DNA of 64,000 bases from Stenotrophomonas indicatrix (GCA_041545745.1 CP168152.1:4090001-4154000), one strand, 5' to 3'. Positions 47,882 to 58,614 are shown, counted from the first letter of the stretch. Notes: generated from the letters alone by a model not told the origin. Made by a program: numbers and translations.

Positions 47882-48910
47882 CTACCATTCCATCACCCGC
47901 AACGGTGGGCCGGGATGCGACGGAAACAACGGCAGCACCTCTTCGGCCAGTTCCTGCAGCACATCGGCAGCTGGGCGGCGCGAGAACTGGATGCCGAGCG
48001 CGGCATGGTTGACCCCGGCGCGCAGCCACGCTTCCAGCAGCGCGATCAGCCCCTTGCGCCCGGTACGCAGGCAGTAGCCACCCTGCAGCGGCACGCGCGG
48101 ATGGTCCGGGTCATCCACCAGATCCAGCCATTCATTGGTCATGTGCGGACGGAAGCCGCCATCGGGAATCTGCGCCCGCCATGCGTGGATCTTCGCCGCC
48201 AGCCGCTGTGGTCCTGCCGCGTCATGGGTTGCGTCGGGATAGGTCAGCCAGCCGTCGGCATGCTCGCCGATCCATTGCAGCGACTGCCGGGCGCCACCGG
48301 TGACGATCAGCGGAATGCGACCGCTGACCGGCGGCGGCAGCAGCTGCACGCCCTGCGTGGCCCAAGGATGGCCGGCCAGCGCCCCGTCAGCGGGCTGCAA
48401 CCATTGCCGGAAGCCCACCACGGCGTCGGCGAACCGTTCACCACGTTGGGCGTGGTCGAGGCCATAGGCGGGAAACTCAAGCGGTCGATCACCCGTGGCA
48501 ATGCCCATCACCAGCCGCCCTGCGGACAACTGGTCAATCGACGCGGCGGCCTTGGCCAGGTCGATGGGATGCCGCAGTGGCATCACCACGCTGCCTGTCG
48601 CCAGCGCTACGCGACAGGTGCGCGCGGCCAGCCATGCGAGATACGTGAACGGATCGAATACCTGTCCGGCATCACCGAACTGTGGATCGAACAGCGGAAC
48701 ATCGCGCACCCACACCGCAGCGAAACCATGGCGGTCGATGGCCTCCACCAGCGCGGCCTGCCCCTGCAGAACCGCCATATCGCCCTGGTAGAAGCGCAGC
48801 GGCAGGAAGATGCCCAGAGTCAGCGCATCGGCGCGGAACATGCGCTGATAACCGGCATGGCCGGCGAAGGCGGCTGCCGAAGCACCGTGGATCGAAACGG
48901 AAGCTGTCAT
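47882..48910 (-). CDS. LLM-class (luciferase-like) flavin oxidoreductase
   Basis: This 342-residue TIM-barrel enzyme of the bacterial luciferase family has LTLGIFLPL at the first strand, AVWVRDVPLFDP, ATGSVVMPLRHPIDLAKAAASIDQLSAGRLVMGIATGD and ARQSLQWIGEHADGWLTYP. Such enzymes use FMNH2 or F420. Start choices are ATG 48910 or GTG 48913; both share the GAGGAG ribosome site that overlaps the upstream stop. It is in one operon with the GST gene. Confidence 0.88.
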   Translation of the reverse strand: MTASVSIHGASAAAFAGHAGYQRMFRADALTLGIFLPLRFYQGDMAVLQGQAALVEAIDRHGFAAVWVRDVPLFDPQFGDAGQVFDPFTYLAWLAARTCRVALATGSVVMPLRHPIDLAKAAASIDQLSAGRLVMGIATGDRPLEFPAYGLDHAQRGERFADAVVGFRQWLQPADGALAGHPWATQGVQLLPPPVSGRIPLIVTGGARQSLQWIGEHADGWLTYPDATHDAAGPQRLAAKIHAWRAQIPDGGFRPHMTNEWLDLVDDPDHPRVPLQGGYCLRTGRKGLIALLEAWLRAGVNHAALGIQFSRRPAADVLQELAEEVLPLFPSHPGPPLRVMEW

Positions 48911-48923
48911 CACAGGGATCTCC

Positions 48924-49559
48924 TCAAGGCCCGGTCGCGGGCTCAGGCAGCCGCACGCCGCGCTGCACGGCGGGCCGTCCGGCTACGCGCCGGTACCACG
49001 CCGAAAGATGTCGATGGCGCGAGAAGTCGATGTCGATTACGCGGAGCACATGCAGCCAACCGAAGTGGGCGATGTCGGCGATCGAGTAGTCATCGCCGGC
49101 CAACCAGGGACGCGCGGCCAAGCGTGCATCGAGGATCGCGAAGATGTCTTCCGAGAGGTGCCGGTAGCGCTCGATCGCCGGCAGGTAACGCTCCTGCGCG
49201 AAGTGTTCGAAATGCACGCGTTGGCCGAAGATGGGACCGACGCTGGAGGCATGGAACATCAGCCAGGTGATGGTGTCCCAACGCGCGGCCGGTACCTGTG
49301 GCAACAATGCGCCGCCCCGCTCGGCCAGGTACAGCAGGATCGCCGCCGACTCGAACAGCACGATGCCCCTGGCGCGGTCTTCGAGGACCGGAATGCGACC
49401 GTGCGGATTGAGCCGCAGGAAGTCGGGATGGCGATGTTCACCCAGCTCGATGCGCACGTGGTGCAGGCGATAGGGCAGGCCCAGCTCCTCCAGCGCGATG
49501 GTGGCCTTGTAGCCATTGGGTGAGCTGTCGGTATGCAGGTGCAGCGAAGGTTCGGTCAC
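48924..49559 (-). CDS. Glutathione S-transferase family protein
   Basis: This 211-residue GST has the N-terminal SSPNGYKATIALEELGLPY loop, NPHGRIPVLED (cis-Pro), ESAAILLYL and a helical C-domain with DDYSIADIAHFGWLHV. I favour GTG 49559, with AGGA eight bases before it, over the ATG at 49613, because the GST fold starts there. The NGYK loop resembles the disulfide-bond-reductase (YghU/YfcG-like) class. It is divergent from a LysR gene that probably controls it. Confidence 0.87.
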   Translation of the reverse strand: MTEPSLHLHTDSSPNGYKATIALEELGLPYRLHHVRIELGEHRHPDFLRLNPHGRIPVLEDRARGIVLFESAAILLYLAERGGALLPQVPAARWDTITWLMFHASSVGPIFGQRVHFEHFAQERYLPAIERYRHLSEDIFAILDARLAARPWLAGDDYSIADIAHFGWLHVLRVIDIDFSRHRHLSAWYRRVAGRPAVQRGVRLPEPATGP

Positions 49560-49834
49560 GGCAACGTCCTGGAGGCAGAAATCGGGTGCACACGCGCTGC
49601 CCGCCCACAACATCAGCAGGGCGAAGCGATGTGGAAAAGGCGCTGCAGCGACCGTGCAACCAGTCTAGGAACCGGGCATGCAAGCGGGAAACGATGTCTG
49701 CTGCGGTTGCAGTTGAGCCCAGCTCAACATCGCGCGCACCGACGCGACAGCCATCGACCCGGCCGATATGCTGTGCCCTGCGCTGGCCGGTGGACGTGCC
49801 GACGGCTCGCCAGCATCGTCACGGGAGAATGGAA
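49560..49834. other. Intergenic region between the GST operon and lysR
   Basis: No gene is seen in these 275 bases between divergent starts. The region must hold both promoters and contains the LysR-type palindrome at 49712-49728. Confidence 0.6.
49712..49728. promoter_or_regulatory. LysR-type palindrome
   Basis: GTTGAGC-CCA-GCTCAAC is a perfect palindrome containing the T-N11-A pattern typical of LysR-family binding sites. It lies midway between the two divergent genes. Confidence 0.6.
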
Positions 49835-50737
49835 ATGGGTGCGGTACTGCCCTTGCTGGCCCTGCGGGCCTTCGTTGAAACCAGCCGCCACGGCAGCCTG
49901 ACAGCGGCCGCCGAGGTGATGGGCGTGACACCCGGTGCCGTGAGCCAGCAACTGAAGCAGTTGCAGGAACGACTCGGCGTCAGCCTGTTCGATCGAACCC
50001 GCCATGGCGTGGTGCTCAGCGCGGCCGGCAGCCGCGTCTATCCGGAACTGCGTCAGGCCTTCGATCAGATCGCCAGCAGCCTGCACGCACTGGAAGCGTG
50101 GCAAGGCAGGTCAACGCTGCGGATCAGCGCCGCGCCCAGTTTCGCCGCGCACTGGCTGGCGCCGCGACTGGCCGATTTCAGTGCACGGCATCCAGGAATC
50201 GACGTGCAGTTGGATGCCAGCCCTGCGCTGGTGGACCTGCGCCGTGATGGCGTGGACATCGCGATCCGGCACGGCCTGGGCCAGTATCCGGGGCTGCATG
50301 CAGAGCACCTGTTGGCACCGGCGTTGCTGCCGGTGGCAAGCCCCGCGCTGCTGGCAACCGTGCCAACGATCACCCGCGTGCAGCACTGCCTGCGGCTGCC
50401 GCTGCTGCAGGACAGCGAACGCAGTGACTGGCGTCTGTGGTTCCAGGCCCTGGGCCTGCCGCAGGATGCGCGCCTGCAGCGCGGCCCCGCCTTCGATGAC
50501 GATCTGTTGTTGATACGTGCGGCGGCAGCCGGCCAGGGCATCGCGCTGGTGCGCGACATCCACGTGGCCGACGAAGTGGCCAGCGGTCGCCTGCAGGTGG
50601 TCCTGCAGCAGCCGTGGCCGCAGTCCTTCGCCTACTACGCCGTGACCCGGCCAGGCAGCGAGGGCAGCGACCGACCGATGGTGGCTGCGTTCCTGGCGTG
50701 GCTGCAGGACACCATGTCAACAGCACGCGCAGCGTAG
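49835..50737 (+). CDS. LysR family transcriptional regulator (GcvA-like)
   Basis: This 300-residue protein has the LysR winged helix (1-62: LRAFVETSRHGSLTAAAEVMGVTPGAVSQQLKQLQERLGVSLFDR) and a periplasmic-binding-like effector domain. That domain holds the LRRDGVDIAIRHGLGQYPGL segment typical of the GcvA/AmpR group. ATG 49835 has GGGAG seven bases upstream; the in-frame ATG at 49829 is too close to that site. It probably activates the divergent GST-LLM operon. Confidence 0.9.
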   Translation: MGAVLPLLALRAFVETSRHGSLTAAAEVMGVTPGAVSQQLKQLQERLGVSLFDRTRHGVVLSAAGSRVYPELRQAFDQIASSLHALEAWQGRSTLRISAAPSFAAHWLAPRLADFSARHPGIDVQLDASPALVDLRRDGVDIAIRHGLGQYPGLHAEHLLAPALLPVASPALLATVPTITRVQHCLRLPLLQDSERSDWRLWFQALGLPQDARLQRGPAFDDDLLLIRAAAAGQGIALVRDIHVADEVASGRLQVVLQQPWPQSFAYYAVTRPGSEGSDRPMVAAFLAWLQDTMSTARAA

Positions 50738-50762
50738 CGGCGGGCAATCCCGCGTTGCCCGC

Positions 50763-50786
50763 GTAGATGCACGCTAAGCGTGGATG
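50763..50786 (+). repeat. SMAG-type palindrome
   Basis: GTAGATGCACGCTAAGCGTGGATG is a GTAG-headed, slightly imperfect palindrome between the 3' ends of lysR and groEL. Confidence 0.75.
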
Positions 50787-50794
50787 CAGCCCAC

Positions 50795-50826
50795 AAAAAA
50801 AACCCCGCCTTGCGGCGGGGTTTTTT
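50795..50826. terminator. Bidirectional terminator between lysR and groEL
   Basis: AAAAAACCCCGCC and GGCGGGGTTTTTT form one hairpin with a 4-base loop. It has an A-tract on one side and a T-tract on the other, so it works for both convergent genes. Confidence 0.9.
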
Positions 50827-50881
50827 CATTGCAGCAGGGAAGCGTACCGACCTGGGTCGGCCGCTACCGGTGCAGCGGGAC

Positions 50882-52585
<1,704 letters not shown>

Positions 52586-52615
52586 TCAGGGGTATGAAGC
52601 AGGTCGCGCCGACGC

Positions 52616-52903
52616 TCAGCCGATGACAGCGAGCACGTCGTCTTCGCGCAGGACCTTGTACTCGACGCCTTCGCTCTTGTACGAGCTGCCGGCGTACTGG
52701 CCGTAGATGACCTTGTCACCGACCTTCAGCGACGGAGCGCGCACGGTGCCGTTGTCCAGCGGCTTGCCCGGGCCCACGGCCACGACTTCACCCTTGGTGG
52801 ACTTTTCCTTGGCGGAGTCCGGGATCAGGATGCCACCGGCGGAAACTTCGTCGGCTTCGATCGGCTTGACCACAACGCGGTCGTGCAGCGGCTTGATGCT
52901 CAT
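52616..52903 (-). CDS. groES: Co-chaperonin GroES
   Basis: The 95-residue lid of the GroEL cage starts [11 protein letters not shown]. It has the mobile loop ([24 protein letters not shown]) and the [11 protein letters not shown] strand. It is the first gene of the heat-shock operon, behind a sigma-32 promoter. Confidence 0.98.
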   Translation of the reverse strand: MSIKPLHDRVVVKPIEADEVSAGGILIPDSAKEKSTKGEVVAVGPGKPLDNGTVRAPSLKVGDKVIYGQYAGSSYKSEGVEYKVLREDDVLAVIG

Positions 52904-52949
52904 GTGGGACCTCTTAAGTTATTGATTGGTCTGAAAAAGTCCGGCGATG

Positions 52950-52976
52950 TTAGCACTCGCACCAGGCGACTGCCAG
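52950..52976. promoter_or_regulatory. Degenerate CIRCE element
   Basis: The left arm TTAGCACTC is the exact HrcA consensus. After nine bases the right arm GACTGCCAG matches six of nine positions of GAGTGCTAA. It lies in the groES leader, where HrcA repression is expected; the poor right arm may weaken binding. Confidence 0.6.
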
Positions 52977-52987
52977 CAACGCGCGTG

Positions 52988-53007
52988 AAAAAGCCCGACA
53001 GGTCGGG
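52988..53007 (-). terminator. Terminator-like hairpin in the groES 5' leader
   Basis: On the minus strand CCCGAC and GTCGGG pair around two bases and are followed by C and five T. It begins within a few bases of the predicted sigma-32 transcription start. It is either a 5' stabilising hairpin or an early attenuator. Confidence 0.5.
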
Positions 53008-53017
53008 AGCACGACAG

Positions 53018-53045
53018 AGATGGAGACCTCCGGAGGCCTTTCAAG
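53018..53045 (-). promoter_or_regulatory. Sigma-32 heat-shock promoter of groESL
   Basis: CTTGAAA (53045-53039) and CTCCATCT (53025-53018) are spaced 13 bases apart and match the sigma-32 consensus CTTGAAA / CCCCATnT in 14 of the 15 positions written. Transcription would start near 53010. Confidence 0.8.
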
Positions 53046-53255
53046 GCCCGCCCCGAAATTTTTCTCGAGGGCCCCGGTGGCGCTCCGTCACTGCGCGGAC
53101 GCCTTTATAGGGATGCGTCGCGGCAAGCCAAGGGGCAATTCGCGATCATTTGGTGACCGCCGTCGCACTGTCAGATATCTGGCGTTCATTTACGACAAAG
53201 TGTCACCGGATCGGCTTTAGGGTGGCCCGGCATTCCCAATCACAAGGAGTAGTCG

Positions 53256-55046
53256 ATGCGATTGCTGTCCCCGCTCGCCGCCGCCTGCCTGCTGGCCCTG
53301 GCTGCCGCGCCGGCCCAGGCCGAGGTCTTCATCAACGAACTGCACTACGACGACAGCACCGCTGCCGGTGACGTCGGCGAAGCCATCGAAGTGGTCGCCA
53401 CTGCCGGCGAAGACCTGTCCGGCTACCGCCTGTACCTCTACAACGGCAGCAACCCGTCGGCCGCCACGGTCTACGCCAACAACGCGGTGCCGGCCGGAAC
53501 CGCGACCGGCTGCGGCAGCGCCACCCTGGCCGTGGTCACCTACCCCAGCAACGGCCTGCAGAACGGTGCCAACGACGGCATCGCCCTGGTCGACGCCAGC
53601 GGCAAGGTGGTCCAGTTCCTCAGCTACGAGGGCGCGATCACGGCCGCCGGTGGCCCCGCTGCCGGCATGACCAGCCAGAACATTCCGGTTGCCGAAACCA
53701 ACAGCACCTCGGCGGGCACCTCGCTGCAGCTGACCGGCAGCGGCAGCCAGTACGCGCACTTCACCTGGGCCGAATCGGCCAGGCAGACCTTCGGCAGCTG
53801 CAACAACAACCAGACCTTCAGTGGCGGCGGCACCCCGGGCCCGAACACGCCGCCGTCGGTGTCCACCACCACGCCGGCACAGGGCAGCAGCACCTTCCCG
53901 GCCGCCGCCGACCTGGAAGTGGTGTTCAGCGAGACGGTCAACCTCGCCAGCGGCGCCTTCGCACTGACCTGCGGCACTTCGGGCAGCGTACCGCTGACCT
54001 GGCCGGCCAGCGGCAAGAGCGTGAAGCTGTCGACCAACACCGCGCTGGTCGCCGGTGAAGCCTGCCGCTTCGACATCCGTGCCGCACGCATCACCGATGC
54101 CCAGGGGGCCCGCCCGGCCGCCGACAGTCGCATTGCCTTCACCGTGGCCAGCACCGGCGGCAATCCCGACCCTGGCAACCCGGGGGTGCCGGCCGGCTAC
54201 TACTCCAAGGTCAATACCAGCAGCTCCAGCCAACTGCGCTGCTCGCTGCATGCCACCATCAAGGGCCACACCGCGTACCCGTACAGCGGTACCGGCACCA
54301 GCACCTGGACCATCCTGGAGATCGCCGACGAGGATCCAAACAATCCGAACCGGATCCTGGATGCCTACCGGAACCGCAGCTATGCCAAGGTCAGTGACCG
54401 CGCGGGAACCGGCAGTGGCCTGACCTACAACCGCGAGCACACCTGGCCGAACTCGCTGGGCTTTGCCAGCATCACCGGCGACAAGGGCCTGCCGTACGCG
54501 CCCTACACCGATACCCACATGCTGTACCTGACCGACGCACAGTGGAATGCCGATCGTGGCAACAAGCCGTTCGGCAAATGCGACGCCAACTGCGGCGAGC
54601 GCGCCACCGAGGCCAACAACGGCCAGGGCGGCGGCAACGGCGGTTACCCGGGCAATTCGAACTGGGTACGCACGCCGGATGGCAATGCCGGTACCTTCGA
54701 GGTGTGGGGCCATCGCAAGGGCGACATGGCACGGGCGGTGATGTACATGGCCATCCGCTATGAAGGTGGCAAGGATGCGGCCACCGGCCAATCCGAACCG
54801 GACCTGGAACTGACCGACGACCGCAGCAAGATCGTCAAGACCAGCAGCTCGCCGGCCTACATGGGTCTGCTGTCGACCCTGATCGACTGGCATCTTGCTG
54901 ATCCGCCGAGCGCTGCAGAACGTGCCCGCAATGACGTGATCTACAGCTTCCAGGGCAACCGCAACCCGTTCATCGACCACCCCGAGTGGGCCACCCCGGC
55001 CCTGTTCACCTCGGCCAAGCCAGCCACCTGCCAGCTGGCCAATTGA
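53256..55046 (+). CDS. Secreted endonuclease I-family nuclease with lamin-tail-like and Ig-like domains
   Basis: This 596-residue protein has a signal peptide (1-22). A lamin-tail-type beta domain follows (about 23-170, beginning EVFINELHYDD), then a Gly/Pro linker and a Big_5/SbsA-like Ig domain (about 195-298). The C-terminal endonuclease I domain (about 310-590) holds the metal-binding NREHTWP motif. Similar secreted DNases degrade extracellular DNA. It is preceded by AAGGAG seven bases before the ATG. Confidence 0.87.
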   Translation: MRLLSPLAAACLLALAAAPAQAEVFINELHYDDSTAAGDVGEAIEVVATAGEDLSGYRLYLYNGSNPSAATVYANNAVPAGTATGCGSATLAVVTYPSNGLQNGANDGIALVDASGKVVQFLSYEGAITAAGGPAAGMTSQNIPVAETNSTSAGTSLQLTGSGSQYAHFTWAESARQTFGSCNNNQTFSGGGTPGPNTPPSVSTTTPAQGSSTFPAAADLEVVFSETVNLASGAFALTCGTSGSVPLTWPASGKSVKLSTNTALVAGEACRFDIRAARITDAQGARPAADSRIAFTVASTGGNPDPGNPGVPAGYYSKVNTSSSSQLRCSLHATIKGHTAYPYSGTGTSTWTILEIADEDPNNPNRILDAYRNRSYAKVSDRAGTGSGLTYNREHTWPNSLGFASITGDKGLPYAPYTDTHMLYLTDAQWNADRGNKPFGKCDANCGERATEANNGQGGGNGGYPGNSNWVRTPDGNAGTFEVWGHRKGDMARAVMYMAIRYEGGKDAATGQSEPDLELTDDRSKIVKTSSSPAYMGLLSTLIDWHLADPPSAAERARNDVIYSFQGNRNPFIDHPEWATPALFTSAKPATCQLAN

Positions 55047-55068
55047 CCGCGCAACGCTGCGGTGCACT

Positions 55069-55098
55069 GCCGTCGCCGGGCCCTGCCCCGGCGACGGC
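55069..55098. terminator. Hairpin between the nuclease gene and cutA
   Basis: GCCGTCGCCGG and CCGGCGACGGC form a perfect 11-bp stem with an 8-base loop. There is no T-tract. It probably marks the end of the nuclease mRNA. Confidence 0.5.
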
Positions 55099-55114
55099 CC
55101 TATACTCGACGGTC

Positions 55115-55453
55115 ATGTCGACCGTCGATCCCGTCCTGCTGCTGTTGACCACCTGCCCGGACCGGGCCAGTGCCGAGCGCATCGCGCACGCGCTGGTCGC
55201 CGAGCACCTGGCTGCATGTGTCACTCGCCTGGACGGCGCACAGTCGACGTACCGCTGGCAGGGCGAGGTCACCACCGACGCCGAGCTGCAGTTGCTGGTG
55301 AAGACCACCGCAAGCCGTGTCGATGAAGCCATCGCCCGGATCGTCGAACTGCATCCGTATGAACTCCCGGAGTGCATCGCGGTCGAAACCCGGGCCGGCC
55401 TGCCGGCGTATCTGGACTGGATCCGGGCGCAGACCCGGGAGGACACTGATTGA
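55115..55453 (+). CDS. cutA: Divalent-cation tolerance protein CutA
   Basis: This 112-residue trimeric ferredoxin-like protein has TTCPDRASAERIA, LAACVTRL, STYRWQGEV and HPYELPECIAV, all family signatures. It lies directly before dsbD, as in many gammaproteobacteria, and its stop overlaps the dsbD start. Confidence 0.95.
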   Translation: MSTVDPVLLLLTTCPDRASAERIAHALVAEHLAACVTRLDGAQSTYRWQGEVTTDAELQLLVKTTASRVDEAIARIVELHPYELPECIAVETRAGLPAYLDWIRAQTREDTD

Positions 55454-57840
55454 AGACTCTGTTTGCGCGTGGCGCCGCCTTGTGCGCCCTGTTGTGGCTT
55501 TCACTGCCGGCCTTCGCGCTGGATGAAGAAGATCTGCTGCCGGTGGACCAGGCGTTCGCGCTGACCGCCAGCGCGCCCGAACGTGGCCAGATCCAACTGC
55601 AGTTCAAGATCGCCCCGGGCTATTACCTGTATCGCCACCGCACCACGGTGAAGGCCGATCCGGCCTTCAATGCCGCTGCGCTGCAGATGCCCGCAGGCAA
55701 GAAGCATCACGACGATTTCTTCGGTGAAGTGGAGACCTACCGCGAGCGCCTGCAGGCCACCCTGCCCGGCGCGCCCACCGATGCCGCTGGCACCATCAGC
55801 CTGGAAGTGCGTTACCAGGGCTGCGCCGATGCCGGTGTGTGCTACCCGCCGCAGAAGCGCGTGATGCAGGTAACCCTGCCCGGCGCGGGCGGTGCGGCTG
55901 CCACGCTGCCGACTGCACGCGCCACCGGTGCCAGTGCGTTCAACAACCCGCTGGCTGGCGCCGGCAGTGGCGGTGGCCTGCGGCTGCCGGGCACCAGCAA
56001 CAGCCAGGCGCTGCCGCTGCCGTCGGAACAGGCATTCGGCTTCGATGCCATCGCCAGCGATGGCAACACCCTGTTACTGCGCTTCAGCCCGGCACCGGGC
56101 TATTACCTGTACCGCGACCGCACCTCGCTGAAGCTGGAGGGCGGCGCCGGGGTACTGGCCGACAAGCCCCGCTGGCCGGCGGCGCAGTCGCATCGCGACG
56201 AGCACTTCGGTGATGTGGCGGTCTATTTCAACCAAGTGGAAGTGCCGGTGCCGCTGCGCCGCACCCGCGCCGAGGTGGTCGACAGCACGCTGGTGGTGAC
56301 CTTCCAGGGTTGCCAGACCGATGGCATCTGCTACCCGCCGATGACCCGCCGGGTGAAGCTGTCGATCCCCGCCGGCAAGGCCAGCGCCAGCGGTGATGCC
56401 TCTGCCGCACGCGACGACGTGATCCGCTCGCTGCCGGCTTCGGCCGCTGCCCGCACCCGCGAGGGCGCCAACGGTACGCCGCTGCGCCTGCTTCCGACCG
56501 TGCCCAACGACGCGCCGGCCAACGCCGGTGCTGCCGACGCCAGCAGCGGCGCACGCGATGCCTTCGCCGCCGACGCGCAGCAGGACAATGCACTGCGTAC
56601 CAAGGCCCCCAGCCGCGTACCGAAAACCGACAGCTCGCTGCTATGGGTACTGCTGCTGGCGCTGGGCGGTGGCCTTGTACTGAATCTGATGCCCTGCGTG
56701 CTGCCGATCCTGTCGCTGAAAGTGCTGAGCCTGGCGCAGAGCGGTGAAAGCCCCGAGCGCGCCCGCAGCCACGCCATGTGGTACACGCTGGGCGTGCTGG
56801 TCGCCTTCGCCGTGATCGGCGCGCTGATGGTCGGCCTGCGCATGCTGGGCAATGCGGTCGGCATCGGTTTCCAGCTGCAGCATCCCGGCGTGGTCGCGGC
56901 GTTGGCCTACATCATGTTCGCTGTGGGCCTGAGCCTGTCCGGCGTATTCACCATGGGCGGCGGCATCGGCAACTTCGGCCAGTCGCTGGCGCGACGCAGT
57001 GGCCCGGCCGGCGACTTCTTCACCGGCGTGCTGGCCTGCGTGGTCGGTAGTGCCTGCGTGGGACCGTTCTTCGGCCCGGCGGTGGCCTATGCCTTCGTTG
57101 CACCGCCGGTGGCGGCGATGCTGGTGTTCCTGTTCCTCGGCCTGGGCCTGGCCCTGCCGTTCCTGCTGATCGGCTTCGTGCCGGCGCTGGCCCGTCGCCT
57201 GCCCAAGCCGGGCCAGTGGATGGAAACCCTCAAGCACGTGCTGGCCTTCCCGATGTACGCCGCCGCGTTGTGGCTGCTTTGGGTGCTGGGCAAGCAGCGC
57301 GGCGTGGATGGCATGGCGCTGGCGCTGGGTGGCCTGCTGCTGCTCACCGGCGGTCTGTGGTTGTTCGAGCGCAGCCGCTGGCGCAGCCAGCGCGCGGCCG
57401 GGCTGCTGGGCGTGCTGCTGGTGATCGCCGCGCTGGTACCGGTATGGGGTGTGACCCAGCTGGCACCGCCGGCGCGTGCCGCGCAGGCGAGCAGCGAGAA
57501 CGTGGTGGAGTATTCGCCGCAGATGCTGGACCGCCTGCGCGCCGACAACCGCGTGGTGTTCGTCAACATGACCGCCGACTGGTGCGTGAGCTGCAAGGCC
57601 AACGAACGCGCGGTGCTGTCGCGCCCGGAGTTCAAGGAACTGCTCAAGCGCACCAACGCGGTGTACATGCGCGGCGACTACACCAATGTGGACCCGCAGA
57701 TCACCGCGTTCCTGGATGAGCACAAGGCCGTGGGCGTGCCGCTGTACGTGGTGTACGGCCCGGGCGCACCGCCGACGGTGCTGCCCACCCTGCTGACCCA
57801 GGCGCTGGTGGAAGAAGCGCTGCTGCGCACCGCACGATGA
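55450..57840 (+). CDS. dsbD: Thiol:disulfide interchange protein DsbD with duplicated N-terminal domain
   Basis: DsbD carries electrons from cytoplasmic thioredoxin to periplasmic oxidoreductases. The 796-residue protein starts at TTG 55450 overlapping the cutA stop, with a signal peptide (1-23). It has two alpha domains rather than one (about 28-145 and 195-305, each with PGYYLYR and a C-x5-CYPP motif). The membrane domain follows (about 396-660, with NLMPCVLPI and SACVGPF), then the gamma thioredoxin domain with WCVSC near 710-714. The E. coli protein is about 565 residues; the duplication explains the extra length. Confidence 0.94.
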   Translation: MKTLFARGAALCALLWLSLPAFALDEEDLLPVDQAFALTASAPERGQIQLQFKIAPGYYLYRHRTTVKADPAFNAAALQMPAGKKHHDDFFGEVETYRERLQATLPGAPTDAAGTISLEVRYQGCADAGVCYPPQKRVMQVTLPGAGGAAATLPTARATGASAFNNPLAGAGSGGGLRLPGTSNSQALPLPSEQAFGFDAIASDGNTLLLRFSPAPGYYLYRDRTSLKLEGGAGVLADKPRWPAAQSHRDEHFGDVAVYFNQVEVPVPLRRTRAEVVDSTLVVTFQGCQTDGICYPPMTRRVKLSIPAGKASASGDASAARDDVIRSLPASAAARTREGANGTPLRLLPTVPNDAPANAGAADASSGARDAFAADAQQDNALRTKAPSRVPKTDSSLLWVLLLALGGGLVLNLMPCVLPILSLKVLSLAQSGESPERARSHAMWYTLGVLVAFAVIGALMVGLRMLGNAVGIGFQLQHPGVVAALAYIMFAVGLSLSGVFTMGGGIGNFGQSLARRSGPAGDFFTGVLACVVGSACVGPFFGPAVAYAFVAPPVAAMLVFLFLGLGLALPFLLIGFVPALARRLPKPGQWMETLKHVLAFPMYAAALWLLWVLGKQRGVDGMALALGGLLLLTGGLWLFERSRWRSQRAAGLLGVLLVIAALVPVWGVTQLAPPARAAQASSENVVEYSPQMLDRLRADNRVVFVNMTADWCVSCKANERAVLSRPEFKELLKRTNAVYMRGDYTNVDPQITAFLDEHKAVGVPLYVVYGPGAPPTVLPTLLTQALVEEALLRTAR

Positions 57841-58397
57841 GGTGGCAACGGCCAGCACTGCTGTGGACAGCGGTGCTGGCTGCCGGGCTTGGCCTGTGGG
57901 CCGGCAATCGGCTGACGCCGCCGCCGGCGGCGCAAAACCCAGCGCCTGTTGCCGTATCACCGCCAGCGCTGCCGATGCTGCGCCCCGGTGATCCGCTGCC
58001 GGCGCTGGTCCTTCCCGATGGTGAAGGCAACGCGCAGGATATCCGCGAACGCTTCAAGGGCCGGCCATTGCTGGTCAATGTCTGGGCCAGCTGGTGCGGC
58101 CCCTGTGTGGAAGAAATGCCCGAGCTGGCCCGCTTTGCCGAGGGCCAGGGCACGAGCGGCGTACAGGTGTTGGGCCTGGCGCTGGATACGCCTGACGGCG
58201 TGCGCGACTTCCTGCAGCGGGTGCCAGTGAACTATCTCATAGTGCTCGATACCCCCGGTCCACGCGATGCCAGCGTGCAGTTGGGCAACGCGCAGGGTCT
58301 GCTGCCGTACAGCGTGCTGTTCGATGCGCAGGGCCGGATGGTGAAGGCCAAGCTCGGCCCGTTCGCGCACGGCGAGATCGAAGGCTGGGCGAAGTAG
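57837..58397 (+). CDS. TlpA/DsbE-like membrane-anchored thioredoxin
   Basis: This 186-residue protein has an N-terminal anchor (about 7-23), a Pro/Ala linker and a thioredoxin fold with WCGPC (about 86-90) and the cis-Pro segment GLLPYSVLF. It overlaps dsbD by four bases (ATGA) and is probably a periplasmic partner reduced by DsbD. Confidence 0.92.
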   Translation: MRWQRPALLWTAVLAAGLGLWAGNRLTPPPAAQNPAPVAVSPPALPMLRPGDPLPALVLPDGEGNAQDIRERFKGRPLLVNVWASWCGPCVEEMPELARFAEGQGTSGVQVLGLALDTPDGVRDFLQRVPVNYLIVLDTPGPRDASVQLGNAQGLLPYSVLFDAQGRMVKAKLGPFAHGEIEGWAK

Positions 58398-58606
58398 GGT
58401 CGGCAGGGCTGCGCCCTGCACCTGCAGATGCTTTCAAGCAACAGCAACAGCAACAGCCGAAGCAACGGCAACAGCGGGCTTCCGTGGGATGGCGAGGCGG
58501 TGTCGGAGTGCGGGGACGCCGCAAGTACGTCCCTGTAGGCTTGGCGGCCGCATCCATGCGGCTGACACCCCGCACTCCGACACCGCCCCACCTCTGACAG
58601 ATTTCC
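58397..58606 (-). repeat. Structured repeat element, copy A
   Basis: Read on the minus strand the element starts GGAAATCTGTC. It then has a perfect 20-bp outer stem (arms 58496-58515 and 58568-58587) enclosing a 50-base core. The core contains the palindrome CCGCATGGATGCGG and GGACGTACTTGC. A run of CAACAG-type hexamers (as its complement) and a GC-rich end with GCAGGGCGCAGCC follow. Copy B lies 121 bases away in the opposite direction with the same parts in the same order. The core matches B at about 43 of 50 positions while the outer stem differs. The type of element is not recognised. Confidence 0.8.
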
Positions 58607-58614
58607 ATGATCTG

